A DNA stretch of 64,000 nucleotides from RBG-16-66-20 sp052386675 (GTDB taxonomy: Bacteria; Pseudomonadota; Gammaproteobacteria; Burkholderiales; SG8-39), in the NCBI GenBank assembly GCA_052386675.1, contig JBQTJX010000007.1, forward strand, positions 1-64,000, given 5' to 3'. Numbering within the stretch: position 1 is the first letter of the stretch; each line of letters starts with the position of its first letter. The notes under the pieces were generated by a model. It searched no databases. It saw only the letters and a list, made by a program, of their open reading frames with translations, and was not told where the DNA came from. This document shows positions 34,079-42,233 of this stretch, piece by piece. A program made the position numbers and the translations under genes.

Positions 34079-34091
34079 AGATTGCGGGGGG

Positions 34092-35057
34092 CTAGAGCCA
34101 GCCCGCCTTGCGGAAGCGCCAGAAGATCACGCCATCGATGGCCGCCATCAGGCCGATGGCGAACGGATAGCCGTAGGCCCACTGCAATTCCGGCATGTGC
34201 GCGAAGTTCATGCCGTAGACGCCGGCCACCATGGTGGGCACCGCCACCAGCGCGGCGTAGGCGGCGAATCGCTTGGTGACCTCGCTCTCGCCGATCTGCA
34301 CCATGGCGAGGTTCATCTGCGTCGCGCTGCTCGCGGTCTCCCGCGCCGAATCGATGGACTGGTTCAGGCGCAGCAGGTGGTCGTAGACGTCGCGGAAATA
34401 CTCGCCCAGCCCGGCGCACAACTGCGGCACGCGGCCGCCGTAGAGCTTGCTCGAGGCCTCCAGCAGCGGGCCGGCGGCGTGCTTGACCGTCATCAGCTTC
34501 TGCTTCACGTAGTACATGGCCTCGATGTTGTCGCGGTGGGATTTGCCCGAGAAAATGCGCTCCTCCAGGGTTTCCAGTTCCGCCTCGATCGCCTCCAGCA
34601 CCGGGAAGTAGCGGTCCACCACCGCGTCCATGAGCGCGTACAGGACGTAGCCCGAGCCGTGCTTGAGCAGCTCGGGCTCGCGCTCGCAGCGCGCGCGCAC
34701 GCCGAGAAAGCTCTGCTCGGTGCGGTTGCGCACCGAGAGCACGAAGTTGGGGCCGGTGAAAATGTTCACCTCGCCGACGTGGATCTCGTCTCCGGAGAGC
34801 TCGAGCACGTGCAGTACTGCGAACAGTTCGTCGCCGTACTCTTCCAGCTTGGGCCGCTGGTGGCCGTGGCGCGCGTCCTCCACCGCCAGCTCGTGCAGGC
34901 CGAACTGGCGCTGCATCTCGAGCAGGTCTTCGTCGGTGGAATCGCGCAGCGCCACCCAGACGAAGCAGCCGGGCTTCGCCAGGTAGTCGTGGATCTCGCC
35001 CTGGGCGATGTCCGCGAGCTTCCGGCCGTTCTGGTAGGCGACGCAGTTGACGAGCAT
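34092..35057 (-). CDS. corA: CorA-family magnesium/cobalt transporter
   Basis: 321 residues. Cytoplasmic alpha/beta funnel domain, long stalk helices (residues about 150-250), then two C-terminal membrane helices. The pore signature YGMNF is present at the end of the first helix (VAVPTMVAGVYGMNF), followed by MPELQWAYGYPFAIGLM in the periplasmic loop and second helix. It forms pentameric Mg2+ channels in the inner membrane. Convergent with the M20 hydrolase gene and divergent from the Nudix gene with a 42-bp gap. Confidence 0.95.
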   Translation of the reverse strand: MLVNCVAYQNGRKLADIAQGEIHDYLAKPGCFVWVALRDSTDEDLLEMQRQFGLHELAVEDARHGHQRPKLEEYGDELFAVLHVLELSGDEIHVGEVNIFTGPNFVLSVRNRTEQSFLGVRARCEREPELLKHGSGYVLYALMDAVVDRYFPVLEAIEAELETLEERIFSGKSHRDNIEAMYYVKQKLMTVKHAAGPLLEASSKLYGGRVPQLCAGLGEYFRDVYDHLLRLNQSIDSARETASSATQMNLAMVQIGESEVTKRFAAYAALVAVPTMVAGVYGMNFAHMPELQWAYGYPFAIGLMAAIDGVIFWRFRKAGWL

Positions 35058-35099
35058 GCGCGATGATACCTGCGGCCGGGTGGGACATAATGCGCCACT

Positions 35100-35978
35100 G
35101 TGAGCGACAGACCCCGCGACAAAGCCCGCAACGACCTGCAGCCGGCCGCGCCCCAGCCCCGCGCCCCCGCCGAGACCCGCGACGCGGCCACTGTCGTGCT
35201 GCTGCGTGATTCAGCCGGCGGCCTCGAGACCTACCTGGTCAAGCGCAGCCGCACCGTGGACTTCATGGCCGGCGCCCACGTCTTTCCCGGCGGGCGCCTG
35301 GACAAGGCCGACAGTTCGGCCTCGGCTTGCGCGCTGCTCTCGGCGGATACCTCGGTGCTGCGCGAGCGCCTGGGCGAGGACCTTCCGGCGATGCATGCCG
35401 CGGGCCTGTACATCGCGGCGATCCGCGAGACCTTCGAGGAAGCCGGATTGCTCCTGGGCAGCCTGGCGGCGGGATGGAACACCGACGACGCGCGCAAGGC
35501 CGTCGGGCAGGGTGCGCTGTTCCTGACCCTGGTGGAACGGCTGGACGCCGCGGCGCTGGTGCCGTGGGTGCGCTGGGTGACGCCGCCGATCTCCCCCAAG
35601 CGCTTCGACGCCCGCTTTTTCCTCGCCCGCGCGCCGGCGGGACAGGAACCGAAGGTGGACGGGCACGAGGCGACCGAGGGCGTCTGGATCACGCCTGCCG
35701 AGGCGCTGCGGCAATGGGCCGGCGGCGCGATCCAGCTCGCGCCGGCCACCGCCAAGAGCATCGACATGCTGGCGGGCCACGGTACGGTCGACGCGGCGCT
35801 GGCCGGCGCGGCCGCCCGGACCCCGCCGGTCGTGGAGCCCGAGGTGTGGAACGAAGCCGGCCGCGCGTTCATTTCCCTGCCCGGCGACCCGCGCCATGCG
35901 CTGCCCGACGTCTTGGGCGGCAACATCCGCCGCATCCAGCTCGAGGCCGGCCGCTACCACGCCGTCGCGGCCTCATGA
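35100..35978 (+). CDS. Nudix hydrolase, NUDT19-like (long-insert Nudix box)
   Basis: 292 residues, GTG start. The Nudix box is split: HVFPGGRLD is followed by an insertion of about 45 residues before AAIRETFEEAGLLLG, which carries the catalytic REXXEE core. This arrangement is typical of the NUDT19/RP2 group of CoA or acyl-CoA diphosphatases. The C-terminal half is family specific. The stop overlaps the SDR start by 4 bp (ATGA), so both may act in the same acyl-CoA or alcohol pathway. Confidence 0.88.
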   Translation: MSDRPRDKARNDLQPAAPQPRAPAETRDAATVVLLRDSAGGLETYLVKRSRTVDFMAGAHVFPGGRLDKADSSASACALLSADTSVLRERLGEDLPAMHAAGLYIAAIRETFEEAGLLLGSLAAGWNTDDARKAVGQGALFLTLVERLDAAALVPWVRWVTPPISPKRFDARFFLARAPAGQEPKVDGHEATEGVWITPAEALRQWAGGAIQLAPATAKSIDMLAGHGTVDAALAGAAARTPPVVEPEVWNEAGRAFISLPGDPRHALPDVLGGNIRRIQLEAGRYHAVAAS

Positions 35979-36766
35979 CCCGGGCGGGAGGACTTGCGGT
36001 GGTGACCGGCGCCGGCTCGGGACTGGGCGCCGCCATCGCCCGGCGCCTGGCGGCCGACGGCTACGCCATCGGCGCCATCGACATCCATGAAGCCGAGGCG
36101 CGCGACACCGCCCAGGCGATCCGCGCCGCCGGCGGCCGTGCCGGCGCGTACGCCGCCGACGCCAGCAATGCCGCGCAACTGGACGCCGCGCTCACGAAGG
36201 CCGTCGCCGAGCTCGGCCCGCTCGAAGTGATGATGAACAACGCCGGCGTGCTCGACGGCTACTTCGACGTCGACGAAATGGACGAGGCGCTGTGGCGCCG
36301 CGTGATCGAGGTCGACCTCACCAGCGTGTTCCTGGGCTGCAAGCGCGCGCTCGCGGAGATGCTGCCGCGCGGCCGCGGCTGCATCGTCAACATGGCCTCG
36401 GTGGCCGGGCTGAACGGCACCGGCGGCGGGGCGGCCTATGTCGCGGCCAAGCACGGCGTGGTCGGGCTGACGCGCCAGATGGCGGTGCGCTATGCGCCCC
36501 GGGGAATCCGGGTGAACTGCGTCTGCCCGGGCCCCATCGCCACCAACCTGCGCGCGAACTCGCAGCAGATCCTGGGACCCGGCGTGCCGGACATGAGCGG
36601 GCGCGGCGTCACGGTCAACGAGGACCAGCTGCGCGCACTGGTACCTGCGGGCGTGCGCGGCACGACGCAGGACGTGGCGGGCGCGGTCGCGTACCTGGTT
36701 TCTGACGCAGCGGGCTATGTGAACGGCCACGCGCTGGTGGTCGACGGCGGATGGCGGGCGAAGTAG
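35975..36766 (+). CDS. Short-chain dehydrogenase/reductase (SDR)
   Basis: 263 residues from ATG 35975. Classical SDR landmarks: TGAGSGLGAAIA cofactor loop, Asp-containing AIDIHEAEA (NAD preference), NNAGVLDG, the catalytic NMASVAG Ser and YVAAK Tyr/Lys, and PGPIATNL. The C-terminal VNGHALVVDGGW is also standard. Oxidoreductase on a hydroxy or keto substrate, unspecified. Translationally coupled to the Nudix gene and followed by the aminotransferase gene after 50 bp. Confidence 0.93.
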   Translation: MTRAGGLAVVTGAGSGLGAAIARRLAADGYAIGAIDIHEAEARDTAQAIRAAGGRAGAYAADASNAAQLDAALTKAVAELGPLEVMMNNAGVLDGYFDVDEMDEALWRRVIEVDLTSVFLGCKRALAEMLPRGRGCIVNMASVAGLNGTGGGAAYVAAKHGVVGLTRQMAVRYAPRGIRVNCVCPGPIATNLRANSQQILGPGVPDMSGRGVTVNEDQLRALVPAGVRGTTQDVAGAVAYLVSDAAGYVNGHALVVDGGWRAK

Positions 36767-36782
36767 GGACGGGCGCTACAGC

Positions 36783-36788
36783 TACAAT
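36783..36788 (+). promoter_or_regulatory. Putative -10 element of the aminotransferase gene
   Basis: TACAAT, 28 bp before the ATG at 36817, in a small AT-richer window between the SDR stop and the aminotransferase start. No good -35 hexamer at 17 bp; weak call. Confidence 0.35.
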
Positions 36789-36816
36789 ACCCACCTTTCA
36801 CGCAACCCGTTCCGCC

Positions 36817-38031
36817 ATGCCAGCCATCAGCCAGCGCGCCCAATCCCTCGGCACCGAAAACGCCTTCGTGGTGCTGGCCGAGGTGAACGATCTTGCCCGC
36901 CAGGGCAAGGACATCATCAGCTTCTGCATCGGCCAGCCCGATTTCCCGGCGCCATTGCACGTGCAGGAAGCGGGCATCAAGGCCATTCGCGAGGGCAAGC
37001 ACGGCTACACGCCCTCGGCCGGGATCGACCCTTTGCGCGAGGCGGCGGCGAAGTACATGGCCGGGATGCGCGGCGGCCTGCCGATCCGGCCGCAGGATGT
37101 GGTGGTGGGCGCGGGCGCCAAGCCCTTCATCGCCTACGCCATCCTGTCCACCACCGACCACGGCGCCGGCGACGAGGTGATCTACCCGAATCCGGGCTTC
37201 CCGATCTACGAGTCGCAGATCCTCGCCTGCGGCGCCAGGCCGGTGCCGGTGCAGCTGCGCGAGGAGCGCGATTTCGCCTTCGATCCGGCGGAACTCGAGC
37301 GCCTGATCACGCCGAGGACGAAGCTGCTCATCCTGAACACGCCGCACAACCCGACCGGCGGCATCCTCACGCGCAAGGCCCTCGAGGCCATCGCGGCGAT
37401 CCTGCGCAAGCACCCCCAGGTCTGGATCTACGCCGACGAGATCTACTCGCGCCTGTGCTACGCCGAGCCGTTCTTCTCCATCGCGCAGCTGCCCGGGATG
37501 TACGAGCGCACGATCATTTCCGATGGGGCATCGAAAACCTGGGCCATGACCGGGTGGCGCATCGGCTTCGCCTCCAATCCGGAACTGGCGCCGGTGCTCA
37601 CGCGCTGGATCACCAACACCGATTCCTGCGCGTCGCAGATCTCGCAGTGGGCGGCGGTGGAGGCGATCAACGGCCCTCAGGATGCCGCCGAGATGATGAA
37701 GAAGAGCTTCCTCGAGCGGCGCGACCTCATCGTCGGCCTGCTCAACCAGGTGCCCGGCGTGACCTGCCGCGTGCCCGGCGGCGCGTTCTACGCCTGGCCC
37801 AACGTCACCGAGGCCTGCCGCCTGATCGGCGCCGCGGATTCGGAGGTGTTCAGGAAGCGCCTGCTGCACGAGGCCGGCGTCGCGCTGCTGGCCGACATCC
37901 ATTTCGGCGCCCGCGTCGCGGGCGACGGCCAGCACGTGCGCTTCTCGTATGCCGCCTCGCGCGAGGCGATCGAGAAGGGCGTGGCGCGCATGGCCGGGTT
38001 TATCCGGGCGAACACGCGCAAGGTGGCCTGA
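36817..38031 (+). CDS. Class I/II PLP-dependent aminotransferase
   Basis: 404 residues from ATG 36817. Fold type I: FCIGQPDFPAP at the N-terminus, GYTPSAGIDPLREA, the NTPHNPTGG loop, YADEIYSRLCY (Asp that contacts PLP nitrogen), SDGASKTWAMTGWRIGF with the Schiff-base Lys, and RFSYAAS near the end (substrate carboxylate Arg). It resembles aspartate/alanine-type aminotransferases of subgroup I-gamma. Amino donor and acceptor cannot be determined. The stop overlaps the next start as TGATG. Confidence 0.93.
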   Translation: MPAISQRAQSLGTENAFVVLAEVNDLARQGKDIISFCIGQPDFPAPLHVQEAGIKAIREGKHGYTPSAGIDPLREAAAKYMAGMRGGLPIRPQDVVVGAGAKPFIAYAILSTTDHGAGDEVIYPNPGFPIYESQILACGARPVPVQLREERDFAFDPAELERLITPRTKLLILNTPHNPTGGILTRKALEAIAAILRKHPQVWIYADEIYSRLCYAEPFFSIAQLPGMYERTIISDGASKTWAMTGWRIGFASNPELAPVLTRWITNTDSCASQISQWAAVEAINGPQDAAEMMKKSFLERRDLIVGLLNQVPGVTCRVPGGAFYAWPNVTEACRLIGAADSEVFRKRLLHEAGVALLADIHFGARVAGDGQHVRFSYAASREAIEKGVARMAGFIRANTRKVA

Positions 38032-38621
38032 TGCGGACCTGTCCGAAGTGCGCCTACACCAGGAAGCTCGCGGACAAGGACAAGCCCGACTGGCAGTGCC
38101 CGTCCTGCGGCATCGCCTACGCGAAGTACGACTCGCCGGCGGCCTCCATGGCCGCGCCGCACGCGGTGCGCGCCATGCAGGAAGAGCATGCGCCCGCCGA
38201 ACTGCCGGTTTCGCGCGCGGCGCTGTTCTGGATCCTGGCCTGCGTGGTGGCGGCGGGATACCTCGGCTACAGCCGGCTGGTGGCCAAGCCGGCGGCGGTG
38301 GAACAGAAGATCGCGAACGCCGAGCGCGCCGGTCGCGCGCAGCGCCTGTCGGCCGAGGTCTCCGCGGAGCTGGCGCGGATCACGCCCTCCAGCGTGGTCA
38401 TGTTCGCCACCAGCTGGTGCGGGTACTGCGCCCAGGCGCGCAAGCTGTTTCGCGAGCAGGGCGTGCGCTTCACCGAGATCGACGTCGAGGCCGATGCCGA
38501 GGCCTCCCGGTTCCAGTCCGAGCAATTGCGCGCCAATGGCGTGCCCACCATCGTCATCGGCAACCGGCTGATCCGTGGCTACGATGAAGGCCAGATCCTC
38601 GCCGGCCTGAAGGAACTTTGA
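38031..38621 (+). CDS. Zinc-ribbon, single-TM glutaredoxin-domain protein
   Basis: 196 residues. N-terminal treble-clef zinc ribbon CPKCAY...CPSCGIAYAKYD (residues 4-35), one membrane helix AALFWILACVVAAGYLGYS (about 61-80), then a thioredoxin-fold domain with active site TSWCGYCAQA and the cis-Pro GVPTIVIG. The domain is glutaredoxin/NrdH-like. With a cytoplasmic zinc ribbon and one helix the thiol domain would face the periplasm, unless the topology is reversed. An uncommon combination; a role in periplasmic thiol balance is inferred. Coupled to the aminotransferase and overlapping the next Nudix gene. Confidence 0.8.
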   Translation: MRTCPKCAYTRKLADKDKPDWQCPSCGIAYAKYDSPAASMAAPHAVRAMQEEHAPAELPVSRAALFWILACVVAAGYLGYSRLVAKPAAVEQKIANAERAGRAQRLSAEVSAELARITPSSVVMFATSWCGYCAQARKLFREQGVRFTEIDVEADAEASRFQSEQLRANGVPTIVIGNRLIRGYDEGQILAGLKEL

Positions 38622-39070
38622 GCCGCTGGCGCCCCAGCGCCACCGTCGCGGCGGTGATCGAGCGCGAGGGGAAATTCCTCTTCGTGGAGGAAGTCCAGGA
38701 CGGCCGGCACGTGCTCAACCAGCCCGCGGGACACCTTGACCCCGGCGAGACCCTGCTGCAGGCGGTCGCGCGCGAGGTGCTGGAAGAAACCGCGCACCGC
38801 TTCGAGCCCACGGCACTGGTGGGGATCTATCGCTGGAAGTACGAGCCCGAGGACGTCACCTTCCTGCGCTTCTGCTTCAGCGGCCGCATCCTGGGCGTGG
38901 AGGCGGGGCGCAAGCTGGACAAGGAAATCGTCGCGTTGCACTGGCTGACTCCGATGGAGCTGCGCGCGCAGGGCCCGATGCACCGCTCGCCGCTGGTCGC
39001 GCAGTGCGTGGAGGACCATCTCGCGGGCCGGCGCTTCCCGCTCGAGGTGCTGTCGGCCACCCATGCCTGA
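38618..39070 (+). CDS. nudJ: Nudix hydrolase NudJ-type
   Basis: 150 residues, TTG start overlapping the previous stop. Complete Nudix box GHLDPGETLLQAVAREVLEE (positions about 38-57) inside the NudJ/YmfB pattern LNQPAGHLDPGE and VGIYRW. The group hydrolyses nucleoside tri- and diphosphates and hydroxymethylpyrimidine pyrophosphate. The linkage nudJ-mnmA, here with an 8-bp overlap, is conserved in many Beta- and Gammaproteobacteria and supports the name. Confidence 0.88.
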   Translation: MSRWRPSATVAAVIEREGKFLFVEEVQDGRHVLNQPAGHLDPGETLLQAVAREVLEETAHRFEPTALVGIYRWKYEPEDVTFLRFCFSGRILGVEAGRKLDKEIVALHWLTPMELRAQGPMHRSPLVAQCVEDHLAGRRFPLEVLSATHA

Positions 39071-40136
39071 GCGGATCGTCGTAGGCCTGTCCGGCGGGGT
39101 GGACTCCGCGGTGGCGGCGCTCCTGCTCAAGCGCGCGGGGCACGACGTCGTCGGCCTGTTCATGAAGAACTGGGAGGATGACGACAACGACGAGTACTGC
39201 TCGACGCGCCAGGACCTGGTCGACGCCGCGGCGGTGGCAGACGTCATCGGCATCGAGCTCGAGGCGGTGAACTTCGCCGCCGAGTACAAGGACCGCGTGT
39301 TCGCCGAGTTCCTGCGCGAATACCAGGCCGGGCGCACGCCCAACCCGGACGTGCTGTGCAACGCCGAGATCAAGTTCAAGGCGTTCCTCGACCATGCCCT
39401 GCGCCTGGGCGCGGCGCGCATCGCCACCGGACACTACGCGCAGGTCGCGGAACACGCGGGCGGGTACCAGTTGTTGCGCGGCGCGGACGGCAGCAAGGAC
39501 CAGAGCTACTTCCTGCACCGGCTGACGCAGGCGCAACTGTCGAAGGTAGTGTTACCGATCGGTAACATTTTGAAGCGCGAGGTGCGGCGCATCGCGGCCG
39601 AAGCCGGACTGCCGAACCACGCCAAGAGGGACTCCACCGGCATCTGCTTCATCGGCGAGCGCCCGTTCCGCGAGTTCCTCAACCGCTACCTGCCCAAGGC
39701 GCCCGGGCCGATCATGACCCCGCAGGGCATGCAGCTGGGCACGCACATCGGGCTCGCCTTCTACACCATCGGGCAGAGGAAGGGCATCGGCATCGGCGGC
39801 ACGGCGGGGTCCGATGGCGAACCCTGGTACGTGGCGCAGAAGGACATGCGCGCCAACGCGCTCATCGTGGTGCAGGGCCATGACCATCCGCTGCTGCTGC
39901 GCCAGTCGCTGCAGGCGACGGATGCGAGCTGGATTTCCGGCGAGGCGCCGGCGGCGGGCACGGCCTGCACGGCGAAGACGCGCTACCGTCAGGCGGACTC
40001 GGGCTGCACCGTAACGCGCTCCGGGAACGGCGAGTTGGCGGTGGGGTTTGCGCAGCCCCACTGGGCGGTGACGCCGGGGCAGTCGGTGGTGCTCTACGAC
40101 GGCACCGCCTGCCTCGGCGGCGCGGTGATCAGCTGA
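39063..40136 (+). CDS. mnmA: tRNA-specific 2-thiouridylase MnmA
   Basis: 357 residues. PP-loop GLSGGVDSAVAALLL at the N-terminus, FMKNWEDDD, catalytic Cys in NPDVLCNAEIKF, GHYAQV, the second Cys in STGICFIGER, and C-terminal beta domains (GQRKGIGIGG). It puts sulfur on U34 of Lys, Glu and Gln tRNAs. Residues 163-169 (VLPIGNI) are encoded by a perfect 16-bp palindrome, one of a dispersed family; homologues have similar length here. Followed by an inverted repeat pair that probably ends transcription. Confidence 0.95.
   Translation: MPERIVVGLSGGVDSAVAALLLKRAGHDVVGLFMKNWEDDDNDEYCSTRQDLVDAAAVADVIGIELEAVNFAAEYKDRVFAEFLREYQAGRTPNPDVLCNAEIKFKAFLDHALRLGAARIATGHYAQVAEHAGGYQLLRGADGSKDQSYFLHRLTQAQLSKVVLPIGNILKREVRRIAAEAGLPNHAKRDSTGICFIGERPFREFLNRYLPKAPGPIMTPQGMQLGTHIGLAFYTIGQRKGIGIGGTAGSDGEPWYVAQKDMRANALIVVQGHDHPLLLRQSLQATDASWISGEAPAAGTACTAKTRYRQADSGCTVTRSGNGELAVGFAQPHWAVTPGQSVVLYDGTACLGGAVIS
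39547..39570. repeat. 24-bp palindromic element, copy 3, in frame inside mnmA
   Basis: Contains the perfect 16-bp palindrome GTTACCGATCGGTAAC (39551-39566) with flanks TAGT and ATTT. Best copy of the three; encodes VLPIGNI of MnmA with the rare codon TTA. Confidence 0.8.
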
Positions 40137-40141
40137 AATCC

Positions 40142-40200
40142 GGAAATCAGGGACGGACCACGATTTCCGGCGCGGAAATCGTGGACTGTCCCTGTTTTAC
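40142..40200. repeat. Dispersed repeat, inverted pair between mnmA and GST gene
   Basis: Left arm core GGGACGGACCACGATTTCC, 5-bp spacer, right arm GGAAATCGTGGACTGTCCC then TGTTTTAC. The pair can fold into a long hairpin. It starts 5 bp after the mnmA stop and its right edge (TTA) is the GST stop codon on the minus strand, so it probably serves as a shared terminator. Confidence 0.9.
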
Positions 40201-40805
40201 TTCGGGGCGGTGTCGGCGAAGGCGGGGCGTTCCATCAGCTTGTCGTAGAGCTTCGCCAGGTTGGCGTAGCGGCTGCGCCATTCGACGCCGCCGGGCTTGC
40301 GGAAAGCCACCCAGCCAAGACAGGATCCGACCGCGATGTCCGCGAGCGAATAGCGCTCGCCGTGGCACCAGGGCCGTTCGCCCAGCTCGGCCGCCATCTG
40401 CGCGAGGCTCCGCTCCAGCTTCCCCGTCTGCTTGGCGGCCCAGTCCCTGCTTTGCAGCTTCTTCGGGCGCAGCCCCTCGTAGCGAATGAGCAGCCCGGCG
40501 TCGAGCGCGCCGTCTGCGAGCGCTTCCCAGCGGCGAACCGCGACGCGGTCGCGGTTGTCGTCCGGGATCAGTCGCGAGATGGGCGAGACGCCGTCCAGGA
40601 ATTCCACGATGACGCGGGAATCGAACAGGGTCGAGCCGTCGTCGAGCACCAGCGTGGGCACCTTGCCCAGCGGGTTGAGCGCATTGACCGCGTTCTCCGG
40701 CGGATTGACGTCCACCGTCTCGAAGTCGCAGTCGATCTTCTTCTCCGCAAGCACGATGCGCACCTTGCGGGTGTAGGGGCTGGGTCCGGAACCGAGGAGT
40801 CTCAT
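40197..40805 (-). CDS. Glutathione S-transferase family protein
   Basis: 202 residues. N-terminal thioredoxin-like domain RLLGSGPSPYTRKVRIVLAEK with the Ser/Tyr of the GSH site, cis-Pro in GKVPTLVLDDG and the DSRVIVEFLD (Glu-Ser-like) GSH-binding block. C-terminal helical domain with RYSLADIAVGSCLGW, the N-capping Asp motif. Resembles YfcF/YibF-like small GSTs; substrate unknown. The TAA stop lies within the dispersed repeat. A TATAAT on the minus strand at 40817-40822 precedes the ATG. Confidence 0.92.
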   Translation of the reverse strand: MRLLGSGPSPYTRKVRIVLAEKKIDCDFETVDVNPPENAVNALNPLGKVPTLVLDDGSTLFDSRVIVEFLDGVSPISRLIPDDNRDRVAVRRWEALADGALDAGLLIRYEGLRPKKLQSRDWAAKQTGKLERSLAQMAAELGERPWCHGERYSLADIAVGSCLGWVAFRKPGGVEWRSRYANLAKLYDKLMERPAFADTAPK

Positions 40806-40816
40806 GGCGGGCGCGG

Positions 40817-40822
40817 ATTATA
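40817..40822 (-). promoter_or_regulatory. Putative -10 element of the GST gene
   Basis: TATAAT on the minus strand, 12 bp before the GST start codon, giving a very short leader. No recognisable -35. Confidence 0.4.
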
Positions 40823-40855
40823 GCGTTTCGGAAGGGGTGGCTGGAGGTGCGCCTC

Positions 40856-40861
40856 TATAAT
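40856..40861 (+). promoter_or_regulatory. Putative -10 element of purB, leaderless
   Basis: Perfect TATAAT ending 7 bp before the purB ATG. Transcription would start at or next to the A of the start codon. AGGGG at 40862-40866 is too close to the ATG to be a useful ribosome site. No purine-operator (PurR) search was possible. Confidence 0.45.
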
Positions 40862-40868
40862 AGGGGCC

Positions 40869-42233
40869 ATGCCCTCGCCGCTCACCGCGCTGTCGCCGCT
40901 CGATGGCCGGTATGCCCGGTCCGCCGACCCTCTCAGGCCCTATTTCAGCGAACTGGCGCTGATCCGGTATCGCGTGCGCGTCGAGCTTGCCTGGCTGCGC
41001 GCGCTTGCCGCCGAGAAGGCGCTGGCCGAGATCCGGCCGTTCTCGAAGCCGACGCTGGCGGCGCTGGACAAGCTGGTCGCGGACTTCGGCGAGAAGGACG
41101 GCGAAGCCATCAAGGCGATCGAGGCGCGCACCAACCACGACGTCAAGGCGATCGAGTACTGGCTGAAGGCGAAGCTGGCGAAGAACCGCGAAGTACAGCA
41201 GGCGCTGGAGTTCATCCATTTCGCGGCCACCTCCGAGGACATCAACAACCTGGCCTACGCACTGATGCTGGCCGAGGCGCGCGACCAGGTCATCCTGCCC
41301 CGGCTGGATCGCATCGCCGCGACGCTGCGGGACATGGCACATCGCCACGCGAAGCAGCCCATGCTCTCGCGCACGCACGGGCAGCCGGCCTCGCCCACCA
41401 CGCTGGGCAAGGAGCTGGCGAACGTGGTCCACCGGCTGCAGCGCGCGCGGGCGCGCATGGCGGCGATCCCGGTCCTGGGCAAGAAGAACGGCGCAACCGG
41501 GAATTACCACGCGCACGCCGTGGCCTACCCGAAGTTCGACTGGGCGCGCTTCTGCCGCCGCTTCGTCGAAGGCCTGGGGCTGGAGTTCAATCTCTACACC
41601 ACGCAGATCGAGCCGCATGATTCCTATGCGGAGCTGTTCGACGCCGTGGCACGGACCAACAGCATCCTGCTCGACCTGGACCGCGACCTCTGGGGTTACA
41701 TTTCCCTGGGCTACTTCCGGCAGAAGCTGAAGGCGGGCGAGGTCGGCTCCTCCACCATGCCGCACAAGGTCAACCCGATCGACTTCGAGAATTCCGAGGG
41801 CAATATCGGCATCGCCAATGCCCTCCTGCGGCACCTGTCGGAGAAGCTGCCGGTGTCGCGCTGGCAGCGCGACCTGTCGGACTCCACCGCGCTGCGCAAC
41901 GCCGGCAACGCCTTCGGCCACACGCTGCTCGCCTGGGGCGCCTGCGAGCGCGGCCTGGCCAAGCTCGAGGCCGATCCGGCGCGCATGGCGGCCGACCTGG
42001 ACGCCAATTGGGAAGTGCTCACCGAAGCGGTGCAACAGGTGATGCGCCGCCATGGCGTGCCAGAGGCCTACGAGAAACTGAAGACGCTCGCGCGCGGCAA
42101 GCGCCTGGACCGGCGCCAGCTCGCCGCGTTCATCCGCACGCTGCCGTTGCCGGCCGAGGCGAAGCAGCGCCTGCTCGCCCTCACGCCGGCCACCTACACC
42201 GGCCTCGCCGCGTCGCTCGCGAAGCGGATATGA
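40869..42233 (+). CDS. purB: Adenylosuccinate lyase
   Basis: 454 residues, the usual length. Fumarase/aspartase superfamily marks: LSPLDGRYA at the N-terminus, HFAATSEDINNLAYAL, SRTHGQPASPTTLGKE (catalytic His region) and GSSTMPHKVNPIDFENSEGN, the flexible signature loop with catalytic Ser. It removes fumarate from SAICAR and adenylosuccinate in purine synthesis. The ATG overlaps nothing upstream but its stop overlaps the next gene as ATGA. Confidence 0.96.
   Translation: MPSPLTALSPLDGRYARSADPLRPYFSELALIRYRVRVELAWLRALAAEKALAEIRPFSKPTLAALDKLVADFGEKDGEAIKAIEARTNHDVKAIEYWLKAKLAKNREVQQALEFIHFAATSEDINNLAYALMLAEARDQVILPRLDRIAATLRDMAHRHAKQPMLSRTHGQPASPTTLGKELANVVHRLQRARARMAAIPVLGKKNGATGNYHAHAVAYPKFDWARFCRRFVEGLGLEFNLYTTQIEPHDSYAELFDAVARTNSILLDLDRDLWGYISLGYFRQKLKAGEVGSSTMPHKVNPIDFENSEGNIGIANALLRHLSEKLPVSRWQRDLSDSTALRNAGNAFGHTLLAWGACERGLAKLEADPARMAADLDANWEVLTEAVQQVMRRHGVPEAYEKLKTLARGKRLDRRQLAAFIRTLPLPAEAKQRLLALTPATYTGLAASLAKRI

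Noticed and set aside
40142..40200. Inverted repeat pair considered as CRISPR or IS end
   Set aside because: Single pair with no spacer series and no transposase; it belongs to the dispersed repeat family.
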